Below are positions 10,001-17,570 of a DNA stretch of 64,000 bases, piece by piece. Position numbers and translations under genes: made by a program. Numbering within the stretch: position 1 is the stretch's first letter; each line of letters opens with the position of its first letter. The notes beneath the pieces are model-generated. The model was not told the origin of the DNA. It saw nothing but the letters and a program-made list of their open reading frames with translations, and ran no database searches. This DNA comes from an uncultured Verrucomicrobia subdivision 3 bacterium (lineage in GTDB: Bacteria > Verrucomicrobiota > Verrucomicrobiia > Limisphaerales > DASXHY01), in contig CALBZA010000003.1 of assembly GCA_937890005.1 (NCBI GenBank), positions 1-64,000 of the forward strand, read 5' to 3'.

Positions 10001-10418
10001 AGTGTCCGGACGGATCCTGCTTTCGGATACAAACAGCGCGGTAGATTTTCAAAACGCCCACGCAAGTCTTCAGACTCCTTCGCGTGAAATCCTTTCGAAG
10101 CTCCGGCAGCTGAAGACCGATGAAGAGAAGGAAGCCTTCCAGAAACAGCACAAATCTCTCTTCGAGAATTTAAAGGTGTCCTGGCTCACGGTTGCCCCCG
10201 ATGGTTCGTTTGAAGCGGATCAGGTTCAACCGGGGAAGTATGAACTCAATCTCATGATCATTCCGGCTTTCAATCCCTCAGCCGCGAGCCATGTCACTAT
10301 TGTTCCCACGATACTCATCTCGAAGGAACCGATCGAAATCATGGCAGGCAAAACCTCGGCGGGGACGTTGAACCTGGGGAACATCACCGTCGAAAAAATT
10401 GAATTGCCGATCCCATGA
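7092..10418 (+). pseudogene. Secreted carboxypeptidase-regulatory-like (Ig-fold) repeat protein split by an in-frame TGA
   Basis: A reading frame of about 1,109 codons broken by one TGA at 8274-8276, with no frame change. Upstream codes for 394 residues: a hydrophobic signal/anchor (about 29-50, ending IPIAVAAD) and several carboxypeptidase-regulatory-like units with the repeated pattern G-x-V-x-D-x-x-G-K-P-(I/L)-x-G. Immediately after the stop the same frame continues with KDGSFDVSNLP, which is a standard strand pair of the same domain, and more such units follow to 10418 (for example VVLSPDGKPVADVQVA). The ATG at 7092 has a good GGAGG 5 bases upstream; the codon at 7080 is TTG. The simplest reading is a nonsense mutation. 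A separate downstream start at 8337 would begin mid-domain without a signal peptide. These Ig-like units usually serve as structural modules in surface proteins; the role here is unknown. Confidence 0.8.
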
Positions 10419-10507
10419 TGCGTTTTTTGGAAAAGCAGCAAAACTCCCGTTTGATGCGGTCCAAATCCACCTTTACAAGAATTAGGCGCTTTGACACGCT
10501 CCGGCAC

Positions 10508-10882
10508 ATGTTGAAGAAACTTTTGCCCCTTCTGGTTCTGCCGCTGCTGCTGGCCGGGTGCGCCGCCCAGTTCACGAATCTGACCCCGAGGCAGCAGGTC
10601 CGGAACGCCAACAATCTTTATCCCGTCGAAGTCGCTTTCAACTCCCGCGAACAGGCTCTGCGCTGGGACAGCATCAAGCCGCAAATCCTGGTCAACGGCG
10701 AATTCATCCCGATGCGCCCCACGCCACTCATGACAAACCGCTGGGAAGGTCTCGTGCCCGTGCCGGCCGGGGAAAGCAAGGTGGCGTATCAATACAAGTT
10801 CGATTACCTCGTCAATGCGTTTGGCGGACCGATTCCCAACAGCGCATTCTCCCGCGAATACGAACTCAAGATTCTGGAATAA
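10508..10882 (+). CDS. Small predicted lipoprotein
   Basis: A 124-residue protein with a lipoprotein signal: basic MLKK, a leucine-rich core and the lipobox LLAGC at about 14-18, so the mature N-terminal Cys would be lipidated. The start at 10508 is chosen because the signal peptide begins there; an upstream ATG at 10415 would bury it behind 31 polar residues. The mature part has no domain I recognise, though PMRPTPLMTNRWEG and AYQYKFDY suggest a beta-rich fold. It begins 90 bases after the broken repeat protein and is followed by a strong hairpin. Confidence 0.75.
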   Translation: MLKKLLPLLVLPLLLAGCAAQFTNLTPRQQVRNANNLYPVEVAFNSREQALRWDSIKPQILVNGEFIPMRPTPLMTNRWEGLVPVPAGESKVAYQYKFDYLVNAFGGPIPNSAFSREYELKILE

Positions 10883-10903
10883 TCGCCGGAAAGTTTTCTT
10901 GTA

Positions 10904-10939
10904 AACCGGCTGGGTTCGCTCAGCCGGTTATTTCTTTTT
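10904..10939 (+). terminator. Rho-independent terminator with TTCG tetraloop
   Basis: AACCGGCTG at 10904-10912 pairs with CAGCCGGTT at 10921-10929, extended inward by G-T and G-C pairs around a TTCG loop, then ATTTCTTTTT. It ends the lipoprotein transcript. It also overlaps the last codons of the convergent AsmA-like gene. Confidence 0.85.
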
Positions 10940-11698
10940 CAGGAGGTCCTTCAATCCACCCGTGATGTTCGTCACTGAACCGGTCGCGGTTTTTCCAAGA
11001 TCACGGCCAATCTCCGTCGCCTGTTTTCCGAGATCGGAAATGACGCCGTCCGCCGCCTTGATCGCGCCCTGCTCGATTGCCTTGATCACGCGCTTCGTCA
11101 GTTCCGCCGCAGTGATTCCATCCGGACCGGTGCCGAGATCGGTCAGATGAATGTCCGGGATCGGCACCGTCAATGTTTTGCCGCCCATGCCGGTCACGCT
11201 CACATGAACTTTCGCGCCGCGAATGAGGAAGTCATCCACCTGAAGTTTCTGATTCGGCCCTTCGTCCGGTTCAGCCGCAGCGTTGGTGCTGGTGCCGCCA
11301 GTGGTTTCTTCGAGGTTCGCGAGAATCTTGCTCAGGTTGTTTCCGCCGAAACCACCTTCGAAGGTGATCTCCGGTGACAACAATTCGATTTTGTTGATCA
11401 CCACTTTCTCGCCGAGAATCGATGTCGGTTTCAACGCCAGCGTGGCGGAACCGACGGAAATGGCCTGGGACGTTTTGTAGCCCTCCGGATTGCCGACGAT
11501 CAATCCCTTGATCGAGCCTGATCCTGACAGAATCGAAATGCTCACTCCGTCGAGTTTCACATCCACCTTGGTGAGCTTCGGACCGAACGTTTCCACACCG
11601 CGCTTCACCGTTCCATCGAGGAGAAAAGTCACGGCGAGCACACCCACGATCGCGAGCACCACGACACCGATTGCGAGGCCGAGGAGAATCTTTTTCAT
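10928..11698 (-). CDS. AsmA-like membrane-anchored protein
   Basis: A 256-residue protein with a single N-terminal membrane segment (about 4-27, ILLGLAIGVVVLAIVGVLAV). The periplasmic part resembles AsmA/DUF748-type proteins: FLLDGTVKRGVETFGPKLTKVDVKLDGV, then the pattern GxGSIKGLIVGNPEGY, and KIELLSPEITFEG. A helical tail (about 200-250) has amphipathic repeats. AsmA-family proteins act in the envelope, some as lipid-transfer bridges; this short member has only the N-terminal type unit, so a transfer role is unproven. It stands alone between convergent and same-strand neighbours. Confidence 0.72.
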   Translation of the reverse strand: MKKILLGLAIGVVVLAIVGVLAVTFLLDGTVKRGVETFGPKLTKVDVKLDGVSISILSGSGSIKGLIVGNPEGYKTSQAISVGSATLALKPTSILGEKVVINKIELLSPEITFEGGFGGNNLSKILANLEETTGGTSTNAAAEPDEGPNQKLQVDDFLIRGAKVHVSVTGMGGKTLTVPIPDIHLTDLGTGPDGITAAELTKRVIKAIEQGAIKAADGVISDLGKQATEIGRDLGKTATGSVTNITGGLKDLLKKK

Positions 11699-12033
11699 GC
11701 GGCCATTGAACGCCCGCCATCCGGTTTCTTCCAGAAAAATTCGTGCGCAGTTTCCCTCCCGATTCTTACCAACGACGGATGGACATGTACAAACACGAAT
11801 TAAGACTGCTCATTGAGGTTCCTCAGGCTCACCACTCCCGCGTTTCGCAATGTCTGCACACGACTCCACTCAGGGAACAGATTTGTAACTGCAGAGCGAA
11901 GTTCCTTCTGGTCATATCACGACGCACGATTTCAACCGCCAGGGGGGCTGGGAGAAAGCCGGCGGATGTTCCAGATCTCACAACTGGTTCATTCGCCGGC
12001 GAATTTTTTGAAGGCGTCTCCTCTCGGATCAAC
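11699..12033. other. Intergenic region without recognised content
   Basis: This stretch of 335 bases between two minus-strand genes has no convincing gene on either strand. Frames that cross it are rich in Arg and Ser and lack plausible starts. No strong hairpin or known riboswitch was seen. It must hold the promoter of the AsmA-like gene. Confidence 0.4.
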
Positions 12034-13383
12034 TCACGGCATGAACCGATAATAGTTGTCCGGGTTGTAAAGGTAATAGCAGTCCACAGGGTCGAGCCGC
12101 GGGAGCACGACGTGACGGCGGCCCTGAGCATCCACTCTTTCCTCCAGCGCCTTCGTATCGATGTCGATCGATGGCGGTGGTGATCCAGGACCGGAAGGTT
12201 CGTCGAAGCTGCGGTCGAAAGATTCCTCGCGGACGGTGAGCGCGATTTCATCCACCCACTTCAGTTGGCGCGCACGATCGCCGAACTCCAGCCAGTCGCC
12301 CGAACTGCGATTGGCATACATCTGCTTGATGAATTCATCCAGCGGCACGCCCATCTTCGTCGCCACAGGCGCCGCCAGGCGTCGCCACCATTCCTCCAGC
12401 TCCTTGATGCGTTCCTTCTGTTCGGTGAGATTCCCATAACCGCCGCTCAGGATTTGATGATGCAGGATGATGGCGTTTGGATAGGCAAAGGATTTTTTCG
12501 CCTGCGTCGCGATGTTGGCCGCCATGCTGGCTGCGTAGGACTTCACCACGACGTAAACCGGCGCGGCGCTGCCTTCCATCGCTTTCAGAATCTTGTAGCC
12601 TCCCATCACAGAACCACCCGGAGAACGATCGATCACCAGGAAGATCGGATATTGCGGATTCTGGTTGTTGAAGTAGTCAATGCGCGCAGCAATGTGATCT
12701 GCGACATCGGGCGTAATCACACCGTTGAGCGGCACGCGTCGGTCGCTGATCGTCAGGACGCCATCCTTGAACGGTTCCGTGGTGTATTGAAGATCACGGT
12801 TGACGCGGCTCTTCCAGAAATCCTTCTTCGTCCGCAGATCAAGTTCGGTGTTGAGTTTCGCGAGCTGGAAATCGAACTCACCGCGCTGGGCCTGCAGTTC
12901 CGCCGACTTCACGCGCAATTCCTGTTCGCGCTGGGTCAACTCACGGCTTTTCGCAGCCAGTTCGGCGGCCGCCAGATCATTCGTCAGCCGCATCCGTTCG
13001 AGGCGTTCGCGGTCGGCGAGCAACTCCTCATTCAACTTCGCGCGCTGTTCGGCTTCCTTGAGTGCGGTGCGGCGGTTGAGCAAGTCGGCCTGTTTTGCGA
13101 GCTTGTCGATCTCCGCCTGGAGAGCAGCGATCTCGGCCTGAAGCTTCTGTTGCGCAAGCGAGTTTTTGAGTTCGAGCCGTTGCTTCTCGGCGGATTGCGC
13201 GGCCAGTTCCTTTTTTAACTGCGCGTCGGTAATCGTGTTCTCAAGGGACAGCCGTTCCTGCTCCTTCTTCAGCTCCGAGAGAACATTGTTCGTCTCGGTT
13301 TCGGAAGCAGCTGCCAGGCAACTCGCCATCGAAACAACGCCCGCCGCCACGCAGACCGCGAGGATTCCAAAGATTTTTTTCAT
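12034..13383 (-). CDS. Exported ClpP/SppA-like serine protease with long coiled coil
   Basis: A 449-residue protein. Residues 1-25 form a signal peptide (ending CLAAAS, with possible alternative lipobox MASC). Residues about 35-185 are an almost unbroken coiled coil of E/K/A/L heptads. From about 205 comes a ClpP/crotonase-fold serine protease: an oxyanion-type SPGGS at 254-258, Ser286 in AASMA, His308/309 in ILHHQ, and a possible Asp363 in SGDWLEFGD. These fit the Ser-His-Asp order of ClpP. ClpP itself is cytoplasmic, lacks a coiled coil and is about 200 residues. This protein therefore looks like an exported, self-oligomerising protease for envelope proteins. The C-terminal Tyr-rich tail is unusual. 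It is monocistronic as far as can be seen. Confidence 0.85.
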   Translation of the reverse strand: MKKIFGILAVCVAAGVVSMASCLAAASETETNNVLSELKKEQERLSLENTITDAQLKKELAAQSAEKQRLELKNSLAQQKLQAEIAALQAEIDKLAKQADLLNRRTALKEAEQRAKLNEELLADRERLERMRLTNDLAAAELAAKSRELTQREQELRVKSAELQAQRGEFDFQLAKLNTELDLRTKKDFWKSRVNRDLQYTTEPFKDGVLTISDRRVPLNGVITPDVADHIAARIDYFNNQNPQYPIFLVIDRSPGGSVMGGYKILKAMEGSAAPVYVVVKSYAASMAANIATQAKKSFAYPNAIILHHQILSGGYGNLTEQKERIKELEEWWRRLAAPVATKMGVPLDEFIKQMYANRSSGDWLEFGDRARQLKWVDEIALTVREESFDRSFDEPSGPGSPPPSIDIDTKALEERVDAQGRRHVVLPRLDPVDCYYLYNPDNYYRFMP

Positions 13384-13550
13384 AAAGCTTGTTCTCTGTG
13401 AGTCGGTAACGGACGGGTTTTCTGAAGCGATGTTTCAGTGTGCGTCATCCAAAAAACCAATGGGGATGATATGGGCAAAAACCCTCCCTGCAAGATGGAA
13501 TAGAGAACAGGCATAAATTCGAGCGCGTCTCAAAGATGGAAATTCATTGC

Positions 13551-13689
13551 TCAACCACGGATTGACACGGGTGAACGCGGATGAAGCTGCGTGGAAATAC
13601 GACCAAACGATGAAGAGACTTCGAATATCGCAAAGGACCGGACGGATTCTCACCGCCATCCGTGTGTCTCCGTGTCAATCCGTGGTTGA
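13551..13689. repeat. Inverted repeat pair (20-base perfect arms)
   Basis: TCAACCACGGATTGACACGG at 13551-13570 is repeated perfectly in inverted orientation at 13670-13689, and the match continues imperfectly inward for about 13 bases. The central 99 bases contain no gene. This is the only notable content of the 314-base space 13384-13697. Confidence 0.9.
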
Positions 13690-13697
13690 TCCCCGCT

Positions 13698-14522
13698 TCA
13701 AATCGCCACACGCCGATTCGCCGCAACCCGCAGCTGAAAGCGTTCTCCGACTTTCTTCAATTTTGCCGGCGCATTGAACGCCTCCGAAAGAATTCCTCCG
13801 GTCAGACATTTCTGCTTCTGCCCAGCGACCGCCACTGATCCCGACTTGAGAACCAGAACGTGCGAGAACACCGGCATGATTTCCTCCACATGATGCGTCA
13901 CCAGCACCAGTGTCGGCGCACCGCGTCTGCGTCCGAGACGTTCCACAAACGCGAGGAAATGTTCGCGCGCAGCTGGATCGAGTCCCGCACAAGGTTCGTC
14001 GAGAATCAACATTCGAGGTTCTGCCATCAGCGCACGACCGATCAAAATTCGCTGGCGTTCCCCCTGCGACAGCACGCTCCACGGACGATCTGCAAGGTGC
14101 AAACACTCGATCTGCTTCAGAATCGCCAGTGCTTTGGCGCAGTCCGCGCGCTTCGGCCGGCCCCAGAAATCGATCATCGCATACTTTCCGCTCACCACCG
14201 ACTCCAGCGCCGGCTCCTCGTCGGCCATCATCTGTCGGACCGAGGAACTGACGATGCCGATCGACCTTCGCAATTCGCGCCAGTCTGATTCACCGTAACG
14301 CTGTCCAAGGAGTTCGATTTCTCCTTCGGTCGGCATCAGGTAGCCGGTGAGCGCGCTCAGGAGGGAGGTTTTGCCTGAACCGTTTGCGCCGAGGATCACC
14401 CAATGTTCGCCGCGAGCGATTTCCCAGTTGATGTTGGAAAGGATGTTTGTTCGTCCGCGACGAATTGAAAGCCCCTGTACCACGAGGATGGGAATGCGGT
14501 TCCTGTTCGATGGATTCCTCAC
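13698..14522 (-). CDS. ABC transporter ATP-binding protein (ModF/YlmA-like)
   Basis: A 274-residue ATPase: Walker A GANGSGKTS near 40, Q-loop region IGIVSSS, signature LSQGERQRI near 150, Walker B MLILDEPCAGLD, and the switch His in THHVEEI. The THHVEEI and FSHVLVLK pattern resembles stand-alone ABC ATPases of the ModF/YlmA type. The start is a GTG at 14522 directly abutting the TAA stop of the upstream gene, so translation is probably coupled. It is the last gene of a four-gene minus-strand operon with a permease and another ATPase; whether it energises that permease or acts separately is unknown. Confidence 0.85.
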   Translation of the reverse strand: MRNPSNRNRIPILVVQGLSIRRGRTNILSNINWEIARGEHWVILGANGSGKTSLLSALTGYLMPTEGEIELLGQRYGESDWRELRRSIGIVSSSVRQMMADEEPALESVVSGKYAMIDFWGRPKRADCAKALAILKQIECLHLADRPWSVLSQGERQRILIGRALMAEPRMLILDEPCAGLDPAAREHFLAFVERLGRRRGAPTLVLVTHHVEEIMPVFSHVLVLKSGSVAVAGQKQKCLTGGILSEAFNAPAKLKKVGERFQLRVAANRRVAI

Positions 14523-16049
14523 TTAATCGACGCGTTGAGGCTGATTGGGCTGTCCGGGAATCTGAAGGCTGCGAAGAGCAGCGGCGGATTCTTCCGGCAA
14601 TTCGCTCTGCAAAATGGCGCGGGCTTCAGGTGAAATCCCGCTTTCCGGAGCGAGCATTTCCGCAAGGAGGGTCCGTCGGATTTCAGCCGGTGAGGGAATG
14701 CCGATGGCGGCCCAACGATCCCTTGGAATTTTGTCGCGATAAATTTGCCAGACTTTGTTGGCCAGAAGCTGGAAACCGATGGCGCGATCATAATTCCCCG
14801 AGATCAGATTGGAAAATGCCTGGACCATGAAACCTTCCAGCGCGGTTTTCACGCGGTCGCGGGAAGTTTCATTGATGTCGATCTGCAAACTGCTGAACGC
14901 GTACTCCTCAAGCGTGAGAGTGCGCGGGAACGAATCATCCCGGTTATCGATCACCGGCATGTTCGGATATTTCTCGCCGAGCATCTTGAACCATTTTGCC
15001 GCTTCGGAAACCCGGTTGTTGATGTAAAGCGAATAAACCGCCTGACGAAGGAAGCTGCGGTGTCCCTTGGAAATGTTGTCCGCCTTCTCCGGGTCTTCCT
15101 CCATCATCTGCACATATGCCTCGTTCACGTTTGGAATGATGTCGAGGTTCGGTCCGAGATCGAATCTGCCTGTGAAGGCATTCGTCAACAGCCGTCCGCG
15201 TTGAAAGCTCAGAAGCATCGACTGGTAGATTCCACGACGCAGCTGAATCAGATCATCCTCCTTCACCTTGGTCGGATTCTCCTTTGCACGTTCGAGTCCG
15301 CGCGCAGCCCAATAAATCGCATGCGCCTCGGGAAGCCGCCATTCCAGCGGGCCCCAGCGTTCGTCCACGCGTTTCATCAATTGAGGATCCATTTTGTAAA
15401 CCTTTGTCAGCAATTCAGCCCGGCGCTTCTGATCCTCGGTTTGGGGATCGATCAATTCATCGAACCCGCGATTCAGATTGGTGCCGAGAATGGCCATCAT
15501 TTCCGCAGCCCACTTCTCCTTGTAATACATGTTCGCGTCGTCGAGGTTCGCGCCCATCTTGTGCTGGAAAATCCACGCGAGCTGCTGATGAATTGCAACG
15601 TCGTTCGGATTGTAGGCGAGTCCTTCATCCCGAAGCAGTTCGAACCCCCGTTTCACCCAGCGCCAGCGATCCGGGTATTCGCCCGGCTCCGTCTGCTTGA
15701 ACTTCACCGAAATGTTGTAGGCCATGTTCCAGGCCTGATACGTCCAGACCATGGAGAAGTGCGGTTCCAGCTTCGTAATCCAGTCCGCGAGCTGCACCGC
15801 TTCGAAATACTTGCCATCCTCCTGAAGCTCGTTGGCCCGAATCCAGAGCATGTTGGAGATCAACCCGCGAAATCCGCCCAGCGCCACAGTCGTGAATGCC
15901 AGCACCGGCGGCGCATTTTCGAGCGGTTCCACGCGCGTAAGCCCGAGCCGGTCGCGATCGTGATTCAACGAGTTCTGCACGCGCGACGTGCCGAACAGCA
16001 GCACCACGGCGAGAACCATCAGGATGATTTTTTTAGCGCGAGGGTTCAT
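14523..16049 (-). CDS. Unknown membrane-anchored protein in ABC exporter operon
   Basis: A 508-residue protein that I cannot name. It has one N-terminal transmembrane helix (KIILMVLAVVLLFGTSRVQ) and a large, mainly helical extracytoplasmic region. Segments such as ELQEDGKYFEAVQLADWITKLEPHF and WAWIFQ-type stretches look like degenerate TPR helices, while AKWFKMLGEKYPNMPV near residue 340 again has TPR spacing. The start at 16049 is fixed by an ATGA overlap with the stop of the permease gene; an in-frame extension to 16166 would overlap that gene by 120 bases. Placement between an ABC-2 permease and an ATPase suggests an accessory subunit of the exporter; that is inference. Confidence 0.75.
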   Translation of the reverse strand: MNPRAKKIILMVLAVVLLFGTSRVQNSLNHDRDRLGLTRVEPLENAPPVLAFTTVALGGFRGLISNMLWIRANELQEDGKYFEAVQLADWITKLEPHFSMVWTYQAWNMAYNISVKFKQTEPGEYPDRWRWVKRGFELLRDEGLAYNPNDVAIHQQLAWIFQHKMGANLDDANMYYKEKWAAEMMAILGTNLNRGFDELIDPQTEDQKRRAELLTKVYKMDPQLMKRVDERWGPLEWRLPEAHAIYWAARGLERAKENPTKVKEDDLIQLRRGIYQSMLLSFQRGRLLTNAFTGRFDLGPNLDIIPNVNEAYVQMMEEDPEKADNISKGHRSFLRQAVYSLYINNRVSEAAKWFKMLGEKYPNMPVIDNRDDSFPRTLTLEEYAFSSLQIDINETSRDRVKTALEGFMVQAFSNLISGNYDRAIGFQLLANKVWQIYRDKIPRDRWAAIGIPSPAEIRRTLLAEMLAPESGISPEARAILQSELPEESAAALRSLQIPGQPNQPQRVD

Positions 16050-17434
16050 TGATTCCCTTGTGCAGTCGCCAGTTCGCGGCGGTTGAAAATTCCAATTCCG
16101 ATCAATCCGACAATTCCCCCCAACAGCACAACGATCTGGAAAAATGCCCGTGCCAGCTGCCCCCACGTAATGCTCCGTCCCGTGCTCAAGGCTTCAATCG
16201 GAGAAAAATCGCGGACGAGATTGATCACCTTCAACGCCGCGCCAAAGGTTGGGACAATGACGGTGTCCACAATGGAGTAGCCGACAATGCCGCTTTCCTC
16301 ATCGACGCCCATGACGGTGCCTTCTTCAACGACGTTTGCCAGGGTGCCGCTTGAGAATGCCATCACAAGAAGACCGAGAGCAAAGAACGCTGCAACGGGG
16401 AACGAAAGGAAGCTGGCGGCTGCCAGACCGATCGCCGCCAGAAGAGCCATCCAGCAGAAGATGATCCCCAGGCCGCGCGCAAAATTGAGCGGGAAACTGC
16501 CTTCGCGATAGAGAATCTCGATTCCATCCTCCAGCGGAAACAGGAGTGTTGTGTTGCTCAGGTTCAGGAATTCAATCCGAACGATCCCGTTTTCATCGAA
16601 GACATTTGGCGCAAGGGTAAACTCGTGGAACGTGTCCGGCGCGAGACTCATCACGTCTTCACTCATCCACAACTGGGTTTTCTGCGGGATACCGGCGCGC
16701 CACATTCCGGGGAAGGTTCCGGTCGGGCTTTTGTCAGCGGAATTGAACTTGACCCGCAGGTGAATCGGTCTGTCTCGCAACGAATTTTTCGCGAGGCCGA
16801 GGTCGATTTCCCACACTTTCGAATAACCCCCCGGAACGATCTGCCACTCAGCCTTGACCTGCTCTCGAATTTGCATCCGGACTTCCTCACGTTCAGCGCG
16901 GGAAACGTTCATGTTTGCAAGGCGATCCCTGAGAATCTGCTCCGTCGCCTCTTCGATGTCGCGACTCCGGTCCAGATCCTTGACCGATCCGCGCGCCACC
17001 AAAATCTCATTGCGAAGAATCGTCTGCTCCTCGGCAGGCAGCTGGTTCGCGCGCCAGACGAGGAGAAAATAAACACTCAAACCCGAGATCGCCAGCAACG
17101 CGGCATTGAGCGACATGATGCCGAACCATTTGCCCAGCCAGATCTGCCACCGTGCAATTGGCTTCGTGGCGACGACCTGAATCTGGCTCTCTTCAATGTC
17201 CCGCGCTAGCGTGCCGCACGACAGCCACAACGTCGAAAGTCCCAACAATGCCGTGATCGTGCTGAGCGTGTAGGTAAGGAGAATCTGCGTGAAACCGCGC
17301 GCTGTGCCGTCATCCTTGATCAAAAGCGGAAGCCCGACCACCGCAAGGAGCAGAAGCGCGGCGATGACAAGGAACAACCGGAATCGGAGGGCCGCTTTCC
17401 ACGTCAGCCATGTGATGGCGAGAAGGCGTTGCAT
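16046..17434 (-). CDS. ABC-2 type transporter permease with large extracytoplasmic insert
   Basis: A 462-residue membrane protein. Two N-terminal helices (about 17-34 and 48-67) and three to four C-terminal ones (from about 330) flank a soluble insert of about 200 residues that contains a beta-rich part (KVWEIDLGLAKNSLRD, IHLRVKFNS). The early motif TLARDIEESQIQVVATKPIARWQIWLGKW is typical of ABC-2/NatB-GldF type permeases, where it forms the coupling helix. The start at 17434 (MQRLLAIT) is preferred; codons upstream to 17470 come from an A/T-rich repeat. It overlaps the next gene by ATGA and follows the ATPase gene by 136 bases. Confidence 0.85.
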   Translation of the reverse strand: MQRLLAITWLTWKAALRFRLFLVIAALLLLAVVGLPLLIKDDGTARGFTQILLTYTLSTITALLGLSTLWLSCGTLARDIEESQIQVVATKPIARWQIWLGKWFGIMSLNAALLAISGLSVYFLLVWRANQLPAEEQTILRNEILVARGSVKDLDRSRDIEEATEQILRDRLANMNVSRAEREEVRMQIREQVKAEWQIVPGGYSKVWEIDLGLAKNSLRDRPIHLRVKFNSADKSPTGTFPGMWRAGIPQKTQLWMSEDVMSLAPDTFHEFTLAPNVFDENGIVRIEFLNLSNTTLLFPLEDGIEILYREGSFPLNFARGLGIIFCWMALLAAIGLAAASFLSFPVAAFFALGLLVMAFSSGTLANVVEEGTVMGVDEESGIVGYSIVDTVIVPTFGAALKVINLVRDFSPIEALSTGRSITWGQLARAFFQIVVLLGGIVGLIGIGIFNRRELATAQGNQ

Positions 17435-17440
17435 TTTCAG

Positions 17441-17560
17441 AAATTCCAAACTCCAAATTCCAAATTCCAAGGAAACTCCAGGTTCCAGATATCAAGCCCG
17501 ACACTTCGATCCTTTGAAGCTTGAAACCTCCTTGAGCCTTGGAACTTGAAACTTAAAACT
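17441..17560. repeat. Intergenic inverted pair of AATTCCAA-type tracts
   Basis: An array of ATTCCAA/CTCCAAA units at 17441-17488 is mirrored by CCTTGGAACTTGAAACTTAA at about 17537-17556. The unit sequences resemble those at 25343-25475. They lie between two genes of the ABC operon and encode nothing. The left array supplies a spurious N-terminal extension to the permease frame. Confidence 0.65.
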
Positions 17561-17570
17561 TTGCTCCGTC

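Noticed and set aside
14745..16052. A 435-codon plus-strand frame
   Set aside because: Antisense to the ABC operon protein, with Arg/His-rich composition and no signal or motif.
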